A stretch of 64,000 nucleotides of DNA from Photobacterium angustum (GCF_003026365.1 NZ_PYOM01000024.1:1-64000), one strand, 5' to 3'; positions 44,636 to 54,172 are shown, numbered from the stretch's first letter. Translations and numbers: made by a program. Notes: generated by a model not told the origin, from the sequence alone.

Positions 44636-45043
44636 ATGAAAAAACTTCTTTTAGCTATACTTCCTTTTTTACTATTTTCAGCTCCATCCTTCGCCTATCC
44701 AGAATATATAGTTTTAAACAGTACACGGGGTACTATTGATGAACTTACTTTTTATCAAGTTGTATGTAGGCCTAATTATATTGATAATCTAGGTCCTCAG
44801 TCGCTAAAGCAGGAGGAGTACCCTTATGACAGAGGAGATTGCCTGCTAAGGTATATCAGAGGAACACTTCATATAGACGGTATGGATATCCCCCTAGAGT
44901 ACAATTCATTCGGTACCACACATGCTCAATTCGCTATTATAGCAAAGAAGATTGACAATAAGTGGAGCGCTAAAATAGTGTCTGCCGATATTAGGGGAGA
45001 CTATCAAGAGCCTAACGTACCTGGTGATGCAGATCATCAATAA
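44636..45043 (+). CDS. Small secreted protein, paralogue of the preceding gene
   Basis: A 135-residue exported protein with the same signal peptide (MKKLLLAILPFLLFSAPSFA) and the same upstream leader (about 45 bases with CGCGTGTCACTTATTCT and AAGGATACTACGTG) as the gene at 43997. The core is conserved: VLNSTRGTID, CLLRYIRGTLHIDGMDIPLEY, KIVSADIRGDY. The acidic repeat tail is absent and replaced by EPNVPGDADHQ. The mature domains have diverged much more than the leader and signal peptide, which suggests selection for change in the exported part. Function unknown. Confidence 0.78.
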   Translation: MKKLLLAILPFLLFSAPSFAYPEYIVLNSTRGTIDELTFYQVVCRPNYIDNLGPQSLKQEEYPYDRGDCLLRYIRGTLHIDGMDIPLEYNSFGTTHAQFAIIAKKIDNKWSAKIVSADIRGDYQEPNVPGDADHQ

Positions 45044-45193
45044 CTGAATAATGGTAAATACAAATTTAAACAGGTTTAAATTTATTACTATGATACATAA
45101 AATACGGCTGTTTATACTTAGTGATAAACAATATGTGCAAAAACGTTAGTGGATTACTATATTATCCATAAGCCGTTTATTTACTTGATATTA

Positions 45194-45222
45194 AAAGATT
45201 GCCCATCTAGGCGGTCTTTTTA
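45194..45222 (+). terminator. Rho-independent terminator downstream of the second paralogue
   Basis: GATTGCC pairs with GGCGGTC (two G-U pairs) around CATCTA and is followed by TTTTTATTT. Confidence 0.65.
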
Positions 45223-45406
45223 TTTGCTATAGTAATTCATTCGAATTGTTGCACCAGAGGCTATGTAGTTAAGTAATAATTTACACTTATCAATCAAAAT
45301 TTGGTTGCTGCTGTTATTAATAAGTTGAGTTAAAGATTGAGTTAATCCAGCAGATTCATATTGTTCTAATGAAATAATCACCGCACTTGGTAGTGTCTTT
45401 TTTCAT
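45220..45406 (-). pseudogene. Small gene with probable start-proximal frameshift
   Basis: The minus strand has a coding-like frame ending at 45220: LPSAVIISLEQYESAGLTQ, then SLTQLINNSSNQ and KCKLLLNYIASGATIRM. It lacks an in-frame ATG. An ATG at 45406 is followed by six As; losing one A would place it in frame as MKKTLPSAV. It is therefore either a frameshifted small gene or one that starts at the GTG at 45381. Not recognised. Confidence 0.4.
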
Positions 45407-45778
45407 TGCAATACGCTTTTATTGAAATTTTCTTTGGCGAGCTTCTGTCATTACTAATATCAACGATGATATTTTCATAAGAGTTTAATTAATAATGAGG
45501 AAAGAGACATTATAAAGAAAGGACGTTTTAACACTTAATGAAATACATTTCCCTTTATGATTGATTTTAATCATGCTTCTAACTAAGAGCTAAGACAGCC
45601 AGCTACAACCATCTGATACTTAAAGTTAAACTGGCACATTAGCGTTATTATTCGGAAAAATAAGAATCTGAACTTATTTTTATTTAGCATATAATTTTAT
45701 TACTCGATAAAATAATTAAAAAGAAAAGACCGATATTTATCAGCCTTTTCATGAATTTCATACAGAGAATAGAAACAA
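45407..45778. other. Gene-free region before the sensor kinase
   Basis: Nothing convincing is encoded here. It is AT-rich and probably contains the eroded 5' flank of the small gene and the 3' untranslated region of the kinase gene. Confidence 0.4.
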
Positions 45779-46969
45779 CTACTCTTTAGGGTAATGAATA
45801 TCAACACCAAGCCCGGGATGACAGTCATAAAGTTTTACGTCACCTTTATGTAATTCAGCGACCGCTTTAACTAAAGATAACCCTATGCCTAAACCACCAT
45901 CATTACGTGCTTTATTGATACGATATAATCGTTCAAACACTCGCTCTTTTTCCAGCTCAGGAATACCCGGTCCATTATCTTTCATCGCGATCATCACACC
46001 TTCATTATCTTGCCGGCAAATCAGAGAAAGCTCACTTCCTTTAGGGCAATAACGCAATGCGTTTTCCACCAAATTAGCTAATTGCTGGATTAACAATTCA
46101 CGATCGCCTTGAATAACAAGCGGTAACTTTGGTGTATTAACATGTAAGACCATGCCTGCGTCTTCAGCGACATCGACATAGATATCCGCGATAGTATTGA
46201 CTACATCAGCAATATCTACAGCTTCAAATCGTTGACGCCGCTGACCAGACTCTATTTGTGAAATCCGCAATAGCGCATCAAAAATATCAGCCAAACGAGT
46301 GGATTCTTTGACAGCTAATGCTAGCTGTTCAGATAAATGATCACTATCAACCGTATTTTGTTGAACCAGCATTTCATCAAGAGTCAGTAAATGATACTGC
46401 AAACGTGTGATGGGTGTTTTCAATTCATGAGCAATATTGGCAGAAATATCGCTCATTGCCACCACAACACTTTGTAAGTGAGAGAGCATTTCGTCCACCG
46501 AATAGCCGATACGATCAAGGTCATTATCTTGCCGAGAAACCGAGGTTCTTACCGATAAATTGCCTTCTGATGCCATATTTAACACTTGTTCTATACGGTC
46601 AATTTTTTCTTGGTTACGTTTACTCATGTAAGCAACGATTGCACCACTCAGAAGCACAACGAGTACCCCAGATAGGGTGAAGCCTGTGACTAATACATCG
46701 ATAACGTCATCTTCATCAATGGGCTCTTTATCTATTTCGGTTGTCATGCCATACATAAAGGCTTCAATGTTCTGCTCGATCTCGTCATTTAATTCATCTA
46801 AATGATAATCAACATACGAAATCGTGATACTTGATATCAGTAGCAAGCTCACTATAGAGACGGTAACAAACATCACCCCTTGTTGAATCGCAGAGTGACG
46901 TAACCAAGGATGCGAAGCGCAAAATGTCTTTATGCGTTCGATCATTAACGGCAGCATTGCGCTTCTCAT
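45779..46969 (-). CDS. Sensor histidine kinase (QseC/CarS-like)
   Basis: An inner-membrane kinase of about 396 residues. Two TM helices (about 30-50 and 90-112) flank a very short acidic periplasmic loop (DELNDEIEQNIEAF and DKEPIDEDDV). HAMP follows, then the phospho-acceptor box NIAHELKTPITRLQ, the N box LVENALRYCPKG, G1 DNGPGIPE and G2 GLGIGLSLV. The ATG at 46969 overlaps the regulator stop (ATGA). The small acidic sensor suggests detection of cations or cationic peptides, as in PmrB/QseC/CarS types; this is inference. Confidence 0.92.
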   Translation of the reverse strand: MRSAMLPLMIERIKTFCASHPWLRHSAIQQGVMFVTVSIVSLLLISSITISYVDYHLDELNDEIEQNIEAFMYGMTTEIDKEPIDEDDVIDVLVTGFTLSGVLVVLLSGAIVAYMSKRNQEKIDRIEQVLNMASEGNLSVRTSVSRQDNDLDRIGYSVDEMLSHLQSVVVAMSDISANIAHELKTPITRLQYHLLTLDEMLVQQNTVDSDHLSEQLALAVKESTRLADIFDALLRISQIESGQRRQRFEAVDIADVVNTIADIYVDVAEDAGMVLHVNTPKLPLVIQGDRELLIQQLANLVENALRYCPKGSELSLICRQDNEGVMIAMKDNGPGIPELEKERVFERLYRINKARNDGGLGIGLSLVKAVAELHKGDVKLYDCHPGLGVDIHYPKE

Positions 46970-47649
46970 TTTTTGCACTCTAATTTGTATCCCGCTCCAC
47001 GTACGGTATGGATCAACTGATCGCCAAACGGTTTTTCTAATTTATTACGCAAGCGACTGATATGCGTTTCTACCACACTAGTCTGAGGCTCAAAATACAG
47101 TCCCCATACATGTTCAAGCAACATAGTCCGTGTGATCACGCGACCCGGATGACGAAGAAAAAGCTCCAGAATACGAAACTCTTTCTGCTGTAACTGTAAG
47201 TTTTGCCCTTGCCGATATGCGGTATGATCAAATAAATTCAGTGAAACATCAGCATAGTGCAGTTCGTTAGTGGCTTTTTCTAACAACTGATGTGAACGAC
47301 GAGATAACGCAGACAAGCGTGCCAATAACTCAGAAAAGGCAAATGGCTTAGATAAATAATCATCGCCTCCTGCCTCTAATCCATCAACGCGATCATCTAT
47401 CCCCCCTAGCGAGGTTAAAAATAATACGGGCATAGTTATTTTTGACGCACGTAATGCCTTAACAAGCGCAAGTCCGTCTAAGCTAGGTAGCATCCGATCT
47501 ACAATCGCGATATCAAATTGTTCAGTGAGGCATATCGATAATGCATGTTTCCCATCATCAACACATAAAATATTATGTCCGGCTTCTTGGAGGCCTTTCT
47601 CAACATAACGGCTTAAACTGATATCATCTTCAACAAGCAAAATACGCAT
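46966..47649 (-). CDS. OmpR-family response regulator (QseB/CarR-like)
   Basis: A 227-residue DNA-binding response regulator. The receiver domain has acidic LVEDD, phospho-acceptor Asp51 in IVDRMLP and Lys in YLSKPFAFSEL. The C-terminal winged helix has EFRILELFLRHPGRV, WGLYFEP and VETHISRLRNKLEKP. It is translationally coupled to the kinase. The beta-barrel and YgiW-type genes just upstream are likely targets or partners, as in ygiW-qseBC loci. Confidence 0.94.
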   Translation of the reverse strand: MRILLVEDDISLSRYVEKGLQEAGHNILCVDDGKHALSICLTEQFDIAIVDRMLPSLDGLALVKALRASKITMPVLFLTSLGGIDDRVDGLEAGGDDYLSKPFAFSELLARLSALSRRSHQLLEKATNELHYADVSLNLFDHTAYRQGQNLQLQQKEFRILELFLRHPGRVITRTMLLEHVWGLYFEPQTSVVETHISRLRNKLEKPFGDQLIHTVRGAGYKLECKK

Positions 47650-47790
47650 AATAATCGCTCGGTAATATAATCAGATTCACTAAAATAAAAGTGCTGACCA
47701 ATAAAAATAAATGAAAGAGATAAATGCAGAAAAACGGTGAGCGCTTTAACAACATCGCTCACTGCAATCAATTTAGAGGTAGGCTTATAC

Positions 47791-48432
47791 TCAGAAAAAA
47801 TACGATGTATTTACCGTAATATTGCCACCATTAGCGATGTTATCTACATAGTATTCCATTACCGCACCAATGTGAATATTTCGGTAAAGGTTATAATCAA
47901 CGCCAACACTTGCAACAATACCTAACGCACTGTCTTTTTTACTCTCGCCACCAGAGCGAGGTAGATTTATTTCAATGTCATCATTTAATACGTGCTCGTA
48001 TTCATCATGAGATGATGAGGTATATTTATAATGGCTATATGTTAAACCAAGACCACCTTTAAACTGTATGTTTTCAGATAATGAGTAAAACATCACAGGC
48101 TTTAGGCTAATTTGTTTAACCGATAAATCCGACTCCCACTCGCGCTCTAAAATAAATCCAGGTTTATCAGACAGAAGTAACTGATTACTATCACCGTCTA
48201 AATCAAACTGTTTATAGCTAAGCTCAAGGCCATAATTGTTTTCTGTTTTATAACCAATAAAACCACCGAACACAGAGCTAGAATCACTTGCTACAACCGT
48301 TTTATTATCAGCGAGAAAATGTGTTTGGTAATCGTGCTTTACCGATGCTACACCATATTCCAAGCCCATATAAGGCGTAGCCACTGCACTACCACTAAGG
48401 AAGGCTAACGAAAGCAATACTGACTTTTTCAT
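47791..48432 (-). CDS. Outer-membrane beta-barrel protein
   Basis: A 213-residue porin-like OmpA/OmpV-type barrel. The signal peptide ends SAVATP (about residue 19). Alternating strands such as YMGLEYGVASV, YGLELSYKQF and FKGGLGLTYSHY lead to a C-terminal aromatic end NTSYFF, the outer-membrane assembly signal. It lies between the two-component system and the YgiW-type gene on the same strand. Confidence 0.85.
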   Translation of the reverse strand: MKKSVLLSLAFLSGSAVATPYMGLEYGVASVKHDYQTHFLADNKTVVASDSSSVFGGFIGYKTENNYGLELSYKQFDLDGDSNQLLLSDKPGFILEREWESDLSVKQISLKPVMFYSLSENIQFKGGLGLTYSHYKYTSSSHDEYEHVLNDDIEINLPRSGGESKKDSALGIVASVGVDYNLYRNIHIGAVMEYYVDNIANGGNITVNTSYFF

Positions 48433-48506
48433 TTTATCTATCTGTAACCAATGAGGAGATTATACTATTTCAACAACTGTGAAATTATCGTGATATTTAG
48501 AGCGCA

Positions 48507-48914
48507 TTAACTCGCAAGTCGAATATAATCTACATCAATAGCAGTATGATTAAATTCTTTATCAATTTCGCCTGAGATCGTTATTTTCGTTTCCGGTGTA
48601 ACTTGGATGCCGAACCATTTGTCATGATCAATCTCAATCGTGACAGAGCCAGTACCATCAGTAAATGTGTAATGCTCACCACCTAAAGAGCGGGTAATAT
48701 TTCCTGTCAGTGCCACAGGCGTATCATCACTGAACATACCTGCATCAAGCACAGCCTTCACTGTGTTTAAGCCGTAACTTGGTCCAGTAAATCCTTGTTG
48801 TTGAGTTTGTACTGCCATTGACGGTGTAAAGCCTTGAGTTGGCATTTCAGCTAAAGCTGATGTTGATAACAATGCTGCTGGTAGAAGGAATAAAGAAATA
48901 CGTTTAATAGACAT
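48507..48914 (-). CDS. ygiW: YgiW/YdeI-family OB-fold stress protein
   Basis: A 135-residue periplasmic protein with a signal peptide (1-22, ends ALAEM) and a bacterial OB-fold (BOF) domain: TVKAVLDAGMFSDDTPV, LTGNITRSLGGEHYTFTD, SVTIEIDHDKW and the terminal IDVDYIRL. This family takes part in tolerance to cationic peptides, peroxide and metals. In E. coli ygiW neighbours qseBC, the same grouping as here. Confidence 0.88.
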   Translation of the reverse strand: MSIKRISLFLLPAALLSTSALAEMPTQGFTPSMAVQTQQQGFTGPSYGLNTVKAVLDAGMFSDDTPVALTGNITRSLGGEHYTFTDGTGSVTIEIDHDKWFGIQVTPETKITISGEIDKEFNHTAIDVDYIRLAS

Positions 48915-49434
48915 GTTGAAAACCTTATGTTTGTTTTGATGCTGAAAGAATACATAAGGTTCTATACATCAATCTGTCATGAACTTTACATTTTTGTAAG
49001 GTTCGCAACAGCACCGTACACAAGGTAAAGAATGTTTTGAGTCACCAGAGGTTGTTGCAAATAATCTTAATAGGTAAATGATCGGACTCTATCCTATTGT
49101 TGAGATACTTCACTAGTCGCTGTCGCTGCTTATTCAGGAATAAAGTGTTTCTATTTGAATTTAAAATAGGTCATTGAATAGCTTAATTAAATATAGAGAA
49201 CTATAATTCTAATTTCATATTGATTTTTTGCACCAAGTCCTTTTATATTTATCCTCTTTCAGACAACAAACATTAATCTCATTTAATACCTCTTGTTAAT
49301 ATTTACCAACGACGACGAAAAATTAATTTGTCGTTTTCATGAAATATATTCATTAAATGATATGAGAAATAAAATTTACTTTATATATTTAGAATGTGAA
49401 AATATAACCTTCACATCCCCGTATTTACATTGCA
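48915..49434. other. Gene-free divergent promoter region
   Basis: About 520 bases separate the minus-strand ygiW group from the plus-strand cyclase. No gene or clear operator is visible. It must include promoters in both directions. Confidence 0.4.
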
Positions 49435-50736
49435 ATGTTCGATAAAATAACACATAAAAACAAAACGTTAATTCCTTTTATTAAGCCATTCGTGCTATTT
49501 TTCACGATAATATCAAGTGGATATTTTGCTTATAATGCCTATCATTTAGAGAAATTTTATAAGCAATACTTCAAAACAATAAATTCAGTATATTCTGTAA
49601 GTCGTCGTTTTAGTTCATTTTACAACAATACAGATATTAGACTTATCTCAAAAGGCCAACAGTATTTCAATGGTGTTTCCGTAGTTATAAACCATACATC
49701 TGAAGTGAAAAACTTATCTAAAGGGATAAACCTTCTTCGTGATCAACTGGATCAACTAACAGATAATAATATTTGGACAATCGCTGTTTTTGATAATCCA
49801 GCAACTCATGCGTATTTTGACCCCGCACGTACACAATATTTAGAATCTTATAAAAACTATGAGAAAAATTCTGTCATCAAAAGGATTATAGATAAAGAAG
49901 GCCTAGGTGAAACATATAGCTATTTTTATGGTTGTAATATGAAAATGACAGAAAAATATGTAGAAGATGGATCAAACCAAGCAATCAGAACATTATACTA
50001 TCCAATTTATAACAATCGTAAATTAGATGCGTTACTAGCTATTGATATTAAAAACAATATACTCAATGATGCACTTAAAATTTATAATAATAAGTATAAA
50101 ACTGTACTTTATTCGAATCCATCTAAGTATGACTTTTCCATTAAAAAACTCTTACCTTGCTCAAGCCAAGACCCTTTTTATGTCGGAGTTAACTTATTTC
50201 ATATTTTAAAGTACTCACTAATACCTGCATTATCATTAACTTTTTTTATTTACTGGTTAACCGCAAAAATAAAAACGAGAAGGTTCTCATTACAACGAGA
50301 TCTCATGACAAACTTCTATCGACGTGATTACTATGAGAAAAAACTACATGCTCAAAAAGGTTTCTGCTTACTGATTATTGATATTGATCACTTTAAGTCA
50401 ATTAATGATACCTATGGTCATGAAGTAGGCGATGAAGTGATACGTAAGTTAGCAGAAAGATTGGGGCGATGCATACGTCAAAGTGATATTGCTATCCGTT
50501 GGGGTGGAGAAGAATTTATCCTAAGCTTTACGTCAATGACGAAAGAACAATTAAAGTTAAAAGCTGAAAAAATTCGACATGTTGTGCAGGTATCCCCTAT
50601 CCATAACATTGCTGTCACTATTTCAATTGGTGGTACTGTGTCAGACACATTATCATTTAATGAAGCATATAAAGTTAGTGATGATGCGTTATATCAATCA
50701 AAGCATAATGGTCGTAATCAATCGACGATTGTTTAA
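49435..50736 (+). CDS. Membrane diguanylate cyclase (GGDEF)
   Basis: A 433-residue c-di-GMP synthase. An N-terminal TM (about 15-33), a periplasmic Cache-like sensor (about 35-255, with SVYSVSRRFSSFYNN and RTLYYPIYNNRKLDALLAID) and a second TM (about 260-280) precede the GGDEF domain. The active-site loop is GGEEF at 357-361. The product-inhibition site RxxD (RQSD, 348-351) is intact, so the enzyme should be feedback-regulated. IIDIDHFKSINDTYGHEVGD is the metal and substrate region. The ATG start has no strong ribosome site. Confidence 0.93.
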   Translation: MFDKITHKNKTLIPFIKPFVLFFTIISSGYFAYNAYHLEKFYKQYFKTINSVYSVSRRFSSFYNNTDIRLISKGQQYFNGVSVVINHTSEVKNLSKGINLLRDQLDQLTDNNIWTIAVFDNPATHAYFDPARTQYLESYKNYEKNSVIKRIIDKEGLGETYSYFYGCNMKMTEKYVEDGSNQAIRTLYYPIYNNRKLDALLAIDIKNNILNDALKIYNNKYKTVLYSNPSKYDFSIKKLLPCSSQDPFYVGVNLFHILKYSLIPALSLTFFIYWLTAKIKTRRFSLQRDLMTNFYRRDYYEKKLHAQKGFCLLIIDIDHFKSINDTYGHEVGDEVIRKLAERLGRCIRQSDIAIRWGGEEFILSFTSMTKEQLKLKAEKIRHVVQVSPIHNIAVTISIGGTVSDTLSFNEAYKVSDDALYQSKHNGRNQSTIV

Positions 50737-50784
50737 TTTGCTAATACTTACTTTTAATAAAGTTTAAATCAGCGACTATTATAT

Positions 50785-50821
50785 GCCATCCTTGATAGCT
50801 TATTCAGTGTTCAAGGATGGC
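50785..50821. terminator. Large hairpin after the diguanylate cyclase gene
   Basis: GCCATCCTTGA pairs perfectly with TCAAGGATGGC (11 pairs) around a 15-base loop. No T-run follows, so termination would be weak or factor-assisted. Confidence 0.5.
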
Positions 50822-51041
50822 AACATGATTACAGGTTATTGCCCTTCTATTATCGTGGCAAAAGTTTAAGGATTAGCCATGCTAGATTATCTTTAAAAGG
50901 GAACATTAAAACTGTTATGGATATACAACTTACACCGACAAGATAACCTCCTATACTCATTATCAATTAAGCTATATTATTTGTGACGACAAGTAATGCT
51001 AAATATAAAAACATGTTTAGCCCCTGATTCAAGGTAAATCA

Positions 51042-51716
51042 ATGCAGCTTCAAACTCTAGGAAAAGGACGCTTTGAAGAAAAATGGAGTCAAGATAAGCA
51101 ATTAATCGAACAAACCATTCTTAATTGTATCTCTGCCCGCCGTATTTTTGATGAGAATGAAAAACTTCTAACTCAAGGCGAAATAGTTGAAAATCTCTAT
51201 TTAGTAGACTCTGGTCGAGTATCTATGGGCGTTACAGCCCGAAATGGCAAAACGTTCTTGCTTGGTACCTTAGAGTGTGAGCAGCAAATTTTCGGAGAAA
51301 TGGAGTTTTTCACAGGCTATCGCTGCCAAATGAATATTATTGCGGTAGAACCCATTGAAGTTGCAATCATTGATACTCAAAAGCTGCAAAGATGCTTATT
51401 AGAGCAGCCCCGCCTTTCTCTTTATTTTGCCAGTGCTATAGCTATTGACTACCAAGATACAATTGAAATTCTCTCTCGTCGCTTGCTCTACCCTATTACC
51501 TATAATGTTGCATACGATATCTATCACCAATACCTCAATGATCTCCCTGTTGATGGTTTTCAGAAGAACTATTTAGAAGCCGAGCGTTTTGCTACTTCAG
51601 ATCGTGTGTATCGACGAGCAATAAAAGAGTTAGAGAGTAAAGGACTTATTGCTAAAGAAAAAAATGGCCTACGTATTCTGAATTTAGAAGGGCTAAAAGT
51701 ATTTATAGAAGAATAG
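51042..51716 (+). CDS. Crp/Fnr-family regulator (YeiL-like)
   Basis: A 224-residue transcription factor. The cyclic-nucleotide-binding-type domain has GEIVENLYLVDSGRVSMG and FGEMEFFTGY; a C-terminal winged HTH has RFATSDRVYRRAIKELESKG. The Cys positions do not form an Fnr-type iron-sulphur motif, and the CRP cAMP-contact residues are not conserved. The overall pattern recalls YeiL, a starvation-survival regulator found near nucleoside genes, and deoD is nearby. The exact role is inference. Confidence 0.85.
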   Translation: MQLQTLGKGRFEEKWSQDKQLIEQTILNCISARRIFDENEKLLTQGEIVENLYLVDSGRVSMGVTARNGKTFLLGTLECEQQIFGEMEFFTGYRCQMNIIAVEPIEVAIIDTQKLQRCLLEQPRLSLYFASAIAIDYQDTIEILSRRLLYPITYNVAYDIYHQYLNDLPVDGFQKNYLEAERFATSDRVYRRAIKELESKGLIAKEKNGLRILNLEGLKVFIEE

Positions 51717-51740
51717 TATCTTTTACATTCTGTTCAAATC

Positions 51741-51769
51741 AAAAAAGGTCTGTGTTAACAGACCTTTTT
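51741..51769. terminator. Bidirectional terminator between Crp-type gene and MFS gene
   Basis: AAAGGTCTGT pairs with ACAGACCTTT around GTTA, with A- and T-runs on either side. It serves both convergent genes. Confidence 0.9.
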
Positions 51770-51782
51770 CTTATCCCAAAGA

Positions 51783-52949
51783 TTATGCGCGACAATGTTC
51801 AACAGCATTAAATTTTCTTAGTACTATCAGCATAACCACAACGATAGCGTAAATAAATGGAATCGCGTACATCACCGATTGAGTTCCAATAACACTTTGG
51901 AATAGTGAACTTATTGCAGGACTAAACATGGCACCTGCACTACCGCTGATCAAGATATATGACACGTTTTTGCTGCTTGCATTGCGAACAAATGATACAC
52001 CATAAGCAATAAATGAATTATAAAGCGCGGCACAAACAAAACCGTAACCGTAAGTTAGGTATGACAACCATGATAAATTGTCTGTCGTTACAATAACGCT
52101 CGTGATCACCATGGCTGCAGTGATAATTGTGAGTAAGAATGTTTGAATTTTCATTCGAGACACAATAACTGTTGATACTAATGCACCAACAAGTGCTGCA
52201 GACCAATACTGTGTAATAATGTGCCCAGCCTGCTCGAATGGTATATCAAACTTTTCCTTCACAAACATCGGTGCCCAAGTAAGGAAGGTATATAACGCTA
52301 ACATACCTAGAAATAAACCAATGCCACCACTAATAATGCCAAAGTTCCATTCTGACTTAACGTCTTGCTCTGACTCCGTTTCACAATGGCACGGTTTAAA
52401 ATTCGTTAACAAAGCAACAAACATAGTCGCCAATGCAACGACACCAACACTTAAATAACTGATGCTCCAATTCATTGCATGAGTAAGCGCATAAGTCGTA
52501 ATAAGTGGGAACACGACCCCTGCAATATTAAATGTAGCGTCTTGAACAACCAGCATAGTGCTCTGAATTTTATCTTTCCAGACAGATACAACAATGGTGC
52601 CAGCAATACATAACCCTACACCACCACAGAAGCCAATAACCGTCATGCATACCATTACAATAAACAATGATGGCACAATATATAAGCTTAATGCAGCAGC
52701 TGAAATGACCCCGTAGCAAAGTATCGTCATACGCTTTATGCCGACTTTTTCAATTAAGAAAAATGCCGCTATAGTACCTGCAAGCGCACCGCCATTCAGT
52801 AATGAAAAAATAGATGCAACTTCGTTTACATTTGCATTAAAGGTATTTGCTATTGGCTCGACTAACATACCAAACTGGGTTGCAAAGCCAGCCATAATAA
52901 AATTGGCTAAAAAGCTTATCGCGGTGAGTGTTATTTTATTTTTCATCAT
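51783..52949 (-). CDS. MFS transporter (TsgA-like), possible nucleoside importer
   Basis: A 388-residue major facilitator with 12 predicted TM helices split by a cytoplasmic loop (KPCHCETESEQDVKSEW). The first half has NGGALAGTIAAFFLIEKVGIKR, the MFS loop 2-3 motif region, and GFCGGVGLCIAGTIVV. The sequence resembles the TsgA group. It lies immediately downstream of deoD on the same strand, so it may import the purine nucleosides that DeoD uses; this is inference from context. Confidence 0.82.
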   Translation of the reverse strand: MMKNKITLTAISFLANFIMAGFATQFGMLVEPIANTFNANVNEVASIFSLLNGGALAGTIAAFFLIEKVGIKRMTILCYGVISAAALSLYIVPSLFIVMVCMTVIGFCGGVGLCIAGTIVVSVWKDKIQSTMLVVQDATFNIAGVVFPLITTYALTHAMNWSISYLSVGVVALATMFVALLTNFKPCHCETESEQDVKSEWNFGIISGGIGLFLGMLALYTFLTWAPMFVKEKFDIPFEQAGHIITQYWSAALVGALVSTVIVSRMKIQTFLLTIITAAMVITSVIVTTDNLSWLSYLTYGYGFVCAALYNSFIAYGVSFVRNASSKNVSYILISGSAGAMFSPAISSLFQSVIGTQSVMYAIPFIYAIVVVMLIVLRKFNAVEHCRA

Positions 52950-53030
52950 TCACTCCAAGAGGGTATAGAGGGATGTTCTTAAAGATAGAGAGCTGAAACT
53001 CAGCCCTCACAATAAGTAATCGCGGAAACG

Positions 53031-53738
53031 TTAAGCTTTAATGGCTGTTTCTAAAGCAATTTCAATCATATTATTGAATGAAAGTTGACGCTCCTCTGCA
53101 GTAGTTTCCTCACCCGTAATACAATGATCCGATACCGTCAGAATGGCTAATGATTCAATACCAAATTGATGAGCTAAACCATATAAGCCTGCAACTTCCA
53201 TATCCACACCTAAAACACCAAAGCGCTCTAACGCTGAGATTAAGTCCTCATCTGGATCGTAATATAAATCTCCAGTAAAGATATTCCCTACTTTGACATC
53301 AATTCCTTTTTCTTTCGCTGACATATAAGCATTATGCAACAGCTCAAAAGTCGCTGACGTTGCCATCTGATAACCGCTGCTGCGTTTGGCATTAGTCGGT
53401 GAATCTGTACCCGCAGCTTGAGCTAAGATAACATCACGCATATGTACATCTTTTTGAGTCGCGCCAATACTGCCAATACGAATAATACGCTTTACTCCAA
53501 AATCATTAATTAATTCATGACCATAGAGAACCATTGATGGAATACCCATCCCATGTCCCATTACAGAAATACGCTGACCTTTGTAATAACCGGTATACCC
53601 CAACATATTTCGAATATCGGTAACAAGCTTTGCATCTTCTAAATATGTTTCAGCAATATATTTTGCACGTAATGGATCACCAGGCATGATTACAGTTGAA
53701 GCAAAGTCTTTTGCAGTACCTGCGATATGAGCTGTCAT
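53031..53738 (-). CDS. deoD: Purine-nucleoside phosphorylase DeoD
   Basis: A 235-residue hexameric-type (trimeric fold family PNP_UDP_1) enzyme that splits purine nucleosides with phosphate. IMPGDPLRAKYIAE carries the phosphate-binding Arg, HGMGIPSM and IRIGSIGATQ are conserved, VDMEVAGLYGLA binds the ribose and TVSDHCITGEETTAEER carries the catalytic Asp and Arg. It probably forms an operon with the MFS gene. A CRP-like site lies about 130 bases upstream. Confidence 0.95.
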   Translation of the reverse strand: MTAHIAGTAKDFASTVIMPGDPLRAKYIAETYLEDAKLVTDIRNMLGYTGYYKGQRISVMGHGMGIPSMVLYGHELINDFGVKRIIRIGSIGATQKDVHMRDVILAQAAGTDSPTNAKRSSGYQMATSATFELLHNAYMSAKEKGIDVKVGNIFTGDLYYDPDEDLISALERFGVLGVDMEVAGLYGLAHQFGIESLAILTVSDHCITGEETTAEERQLSFNNMIEIALETAIKA

Positions 53739-53866
53739 AATGGTTTCCTCTTGTTTTTGACAGGCTCATCATAAAGAGAACGAACAGCAGAATTTCAGGA
53801 CAAATGTCCGGTTTAAAAGTCTCACCACTCAAATTTATTTCATCACTTATACTCTTAGCGCATCAA

Positions 53867-53882
53867 TGTTACATAGATCACA
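53867..53882 (-). promoter_or_regulatory. CRP-like site upstream of deoD
   Basis: TGTTACATAGATCACA matches nine of ten consensus positions of TGTGA-N6-TCACA. Control of deoD by CRP is known in enteric bacteria. Confidence 0.5.
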
Positions 53883-54056
53883 AGTATAAGTGACTTTACA
53901 AATTCTCTGCTTGTTACTGGCTGCATCAAAAATATAACGAAGTGTTTAATGTTCGATAGGCTCATTCAAAGTTGTGAGAACATTAAACTTTGGAAGGAAG
54001 GTGATACCCACTGTTTTGATCACCGAGCATTTTTTAAGTGATTTTTTACAGACGTA

Positions 54057-54088
54057 AAAAAGCCCGCAATTGCTTGCGGGCTTTTTTA
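54057..54088 (-). terminator. Terminator downstream of tRNA-Asn
   Basis: AGCCCGCAA pairs with TTGCGGGCT around a four-base loop and is followed on the minus strand by an A/T-rich tract with TTTTTT, directly after the tRNA gene. Confidence 0.9.
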
Positions 54089-54090
54089 TT

Positions 54091-54166
54091 TGGCTCCTCC
54101 TCCTGGACTTGAACCAGCGACATACGGATTAACAGTCCGCCGTTCTACCGACTGAACTAAGGAGGA
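54091..54166 (-). tRNA. tRNA-Asn (GTT)
   Basis: A complete 76-base cloverleaf on the minus strand: TCCTCCT acceptor pairing with AGGAGGA, D arm with AGTTCAGTCGGTAGAAC, anticodon GTT in CTGTTAATC, T arm GCTGGTTCAAGTCCAG.. and an encoded CCA end. It is identical in form to Vibrionaceae tRNA-Asn. Confidence 0.97.
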
Positions 54167-54172
54167 ATTGTT

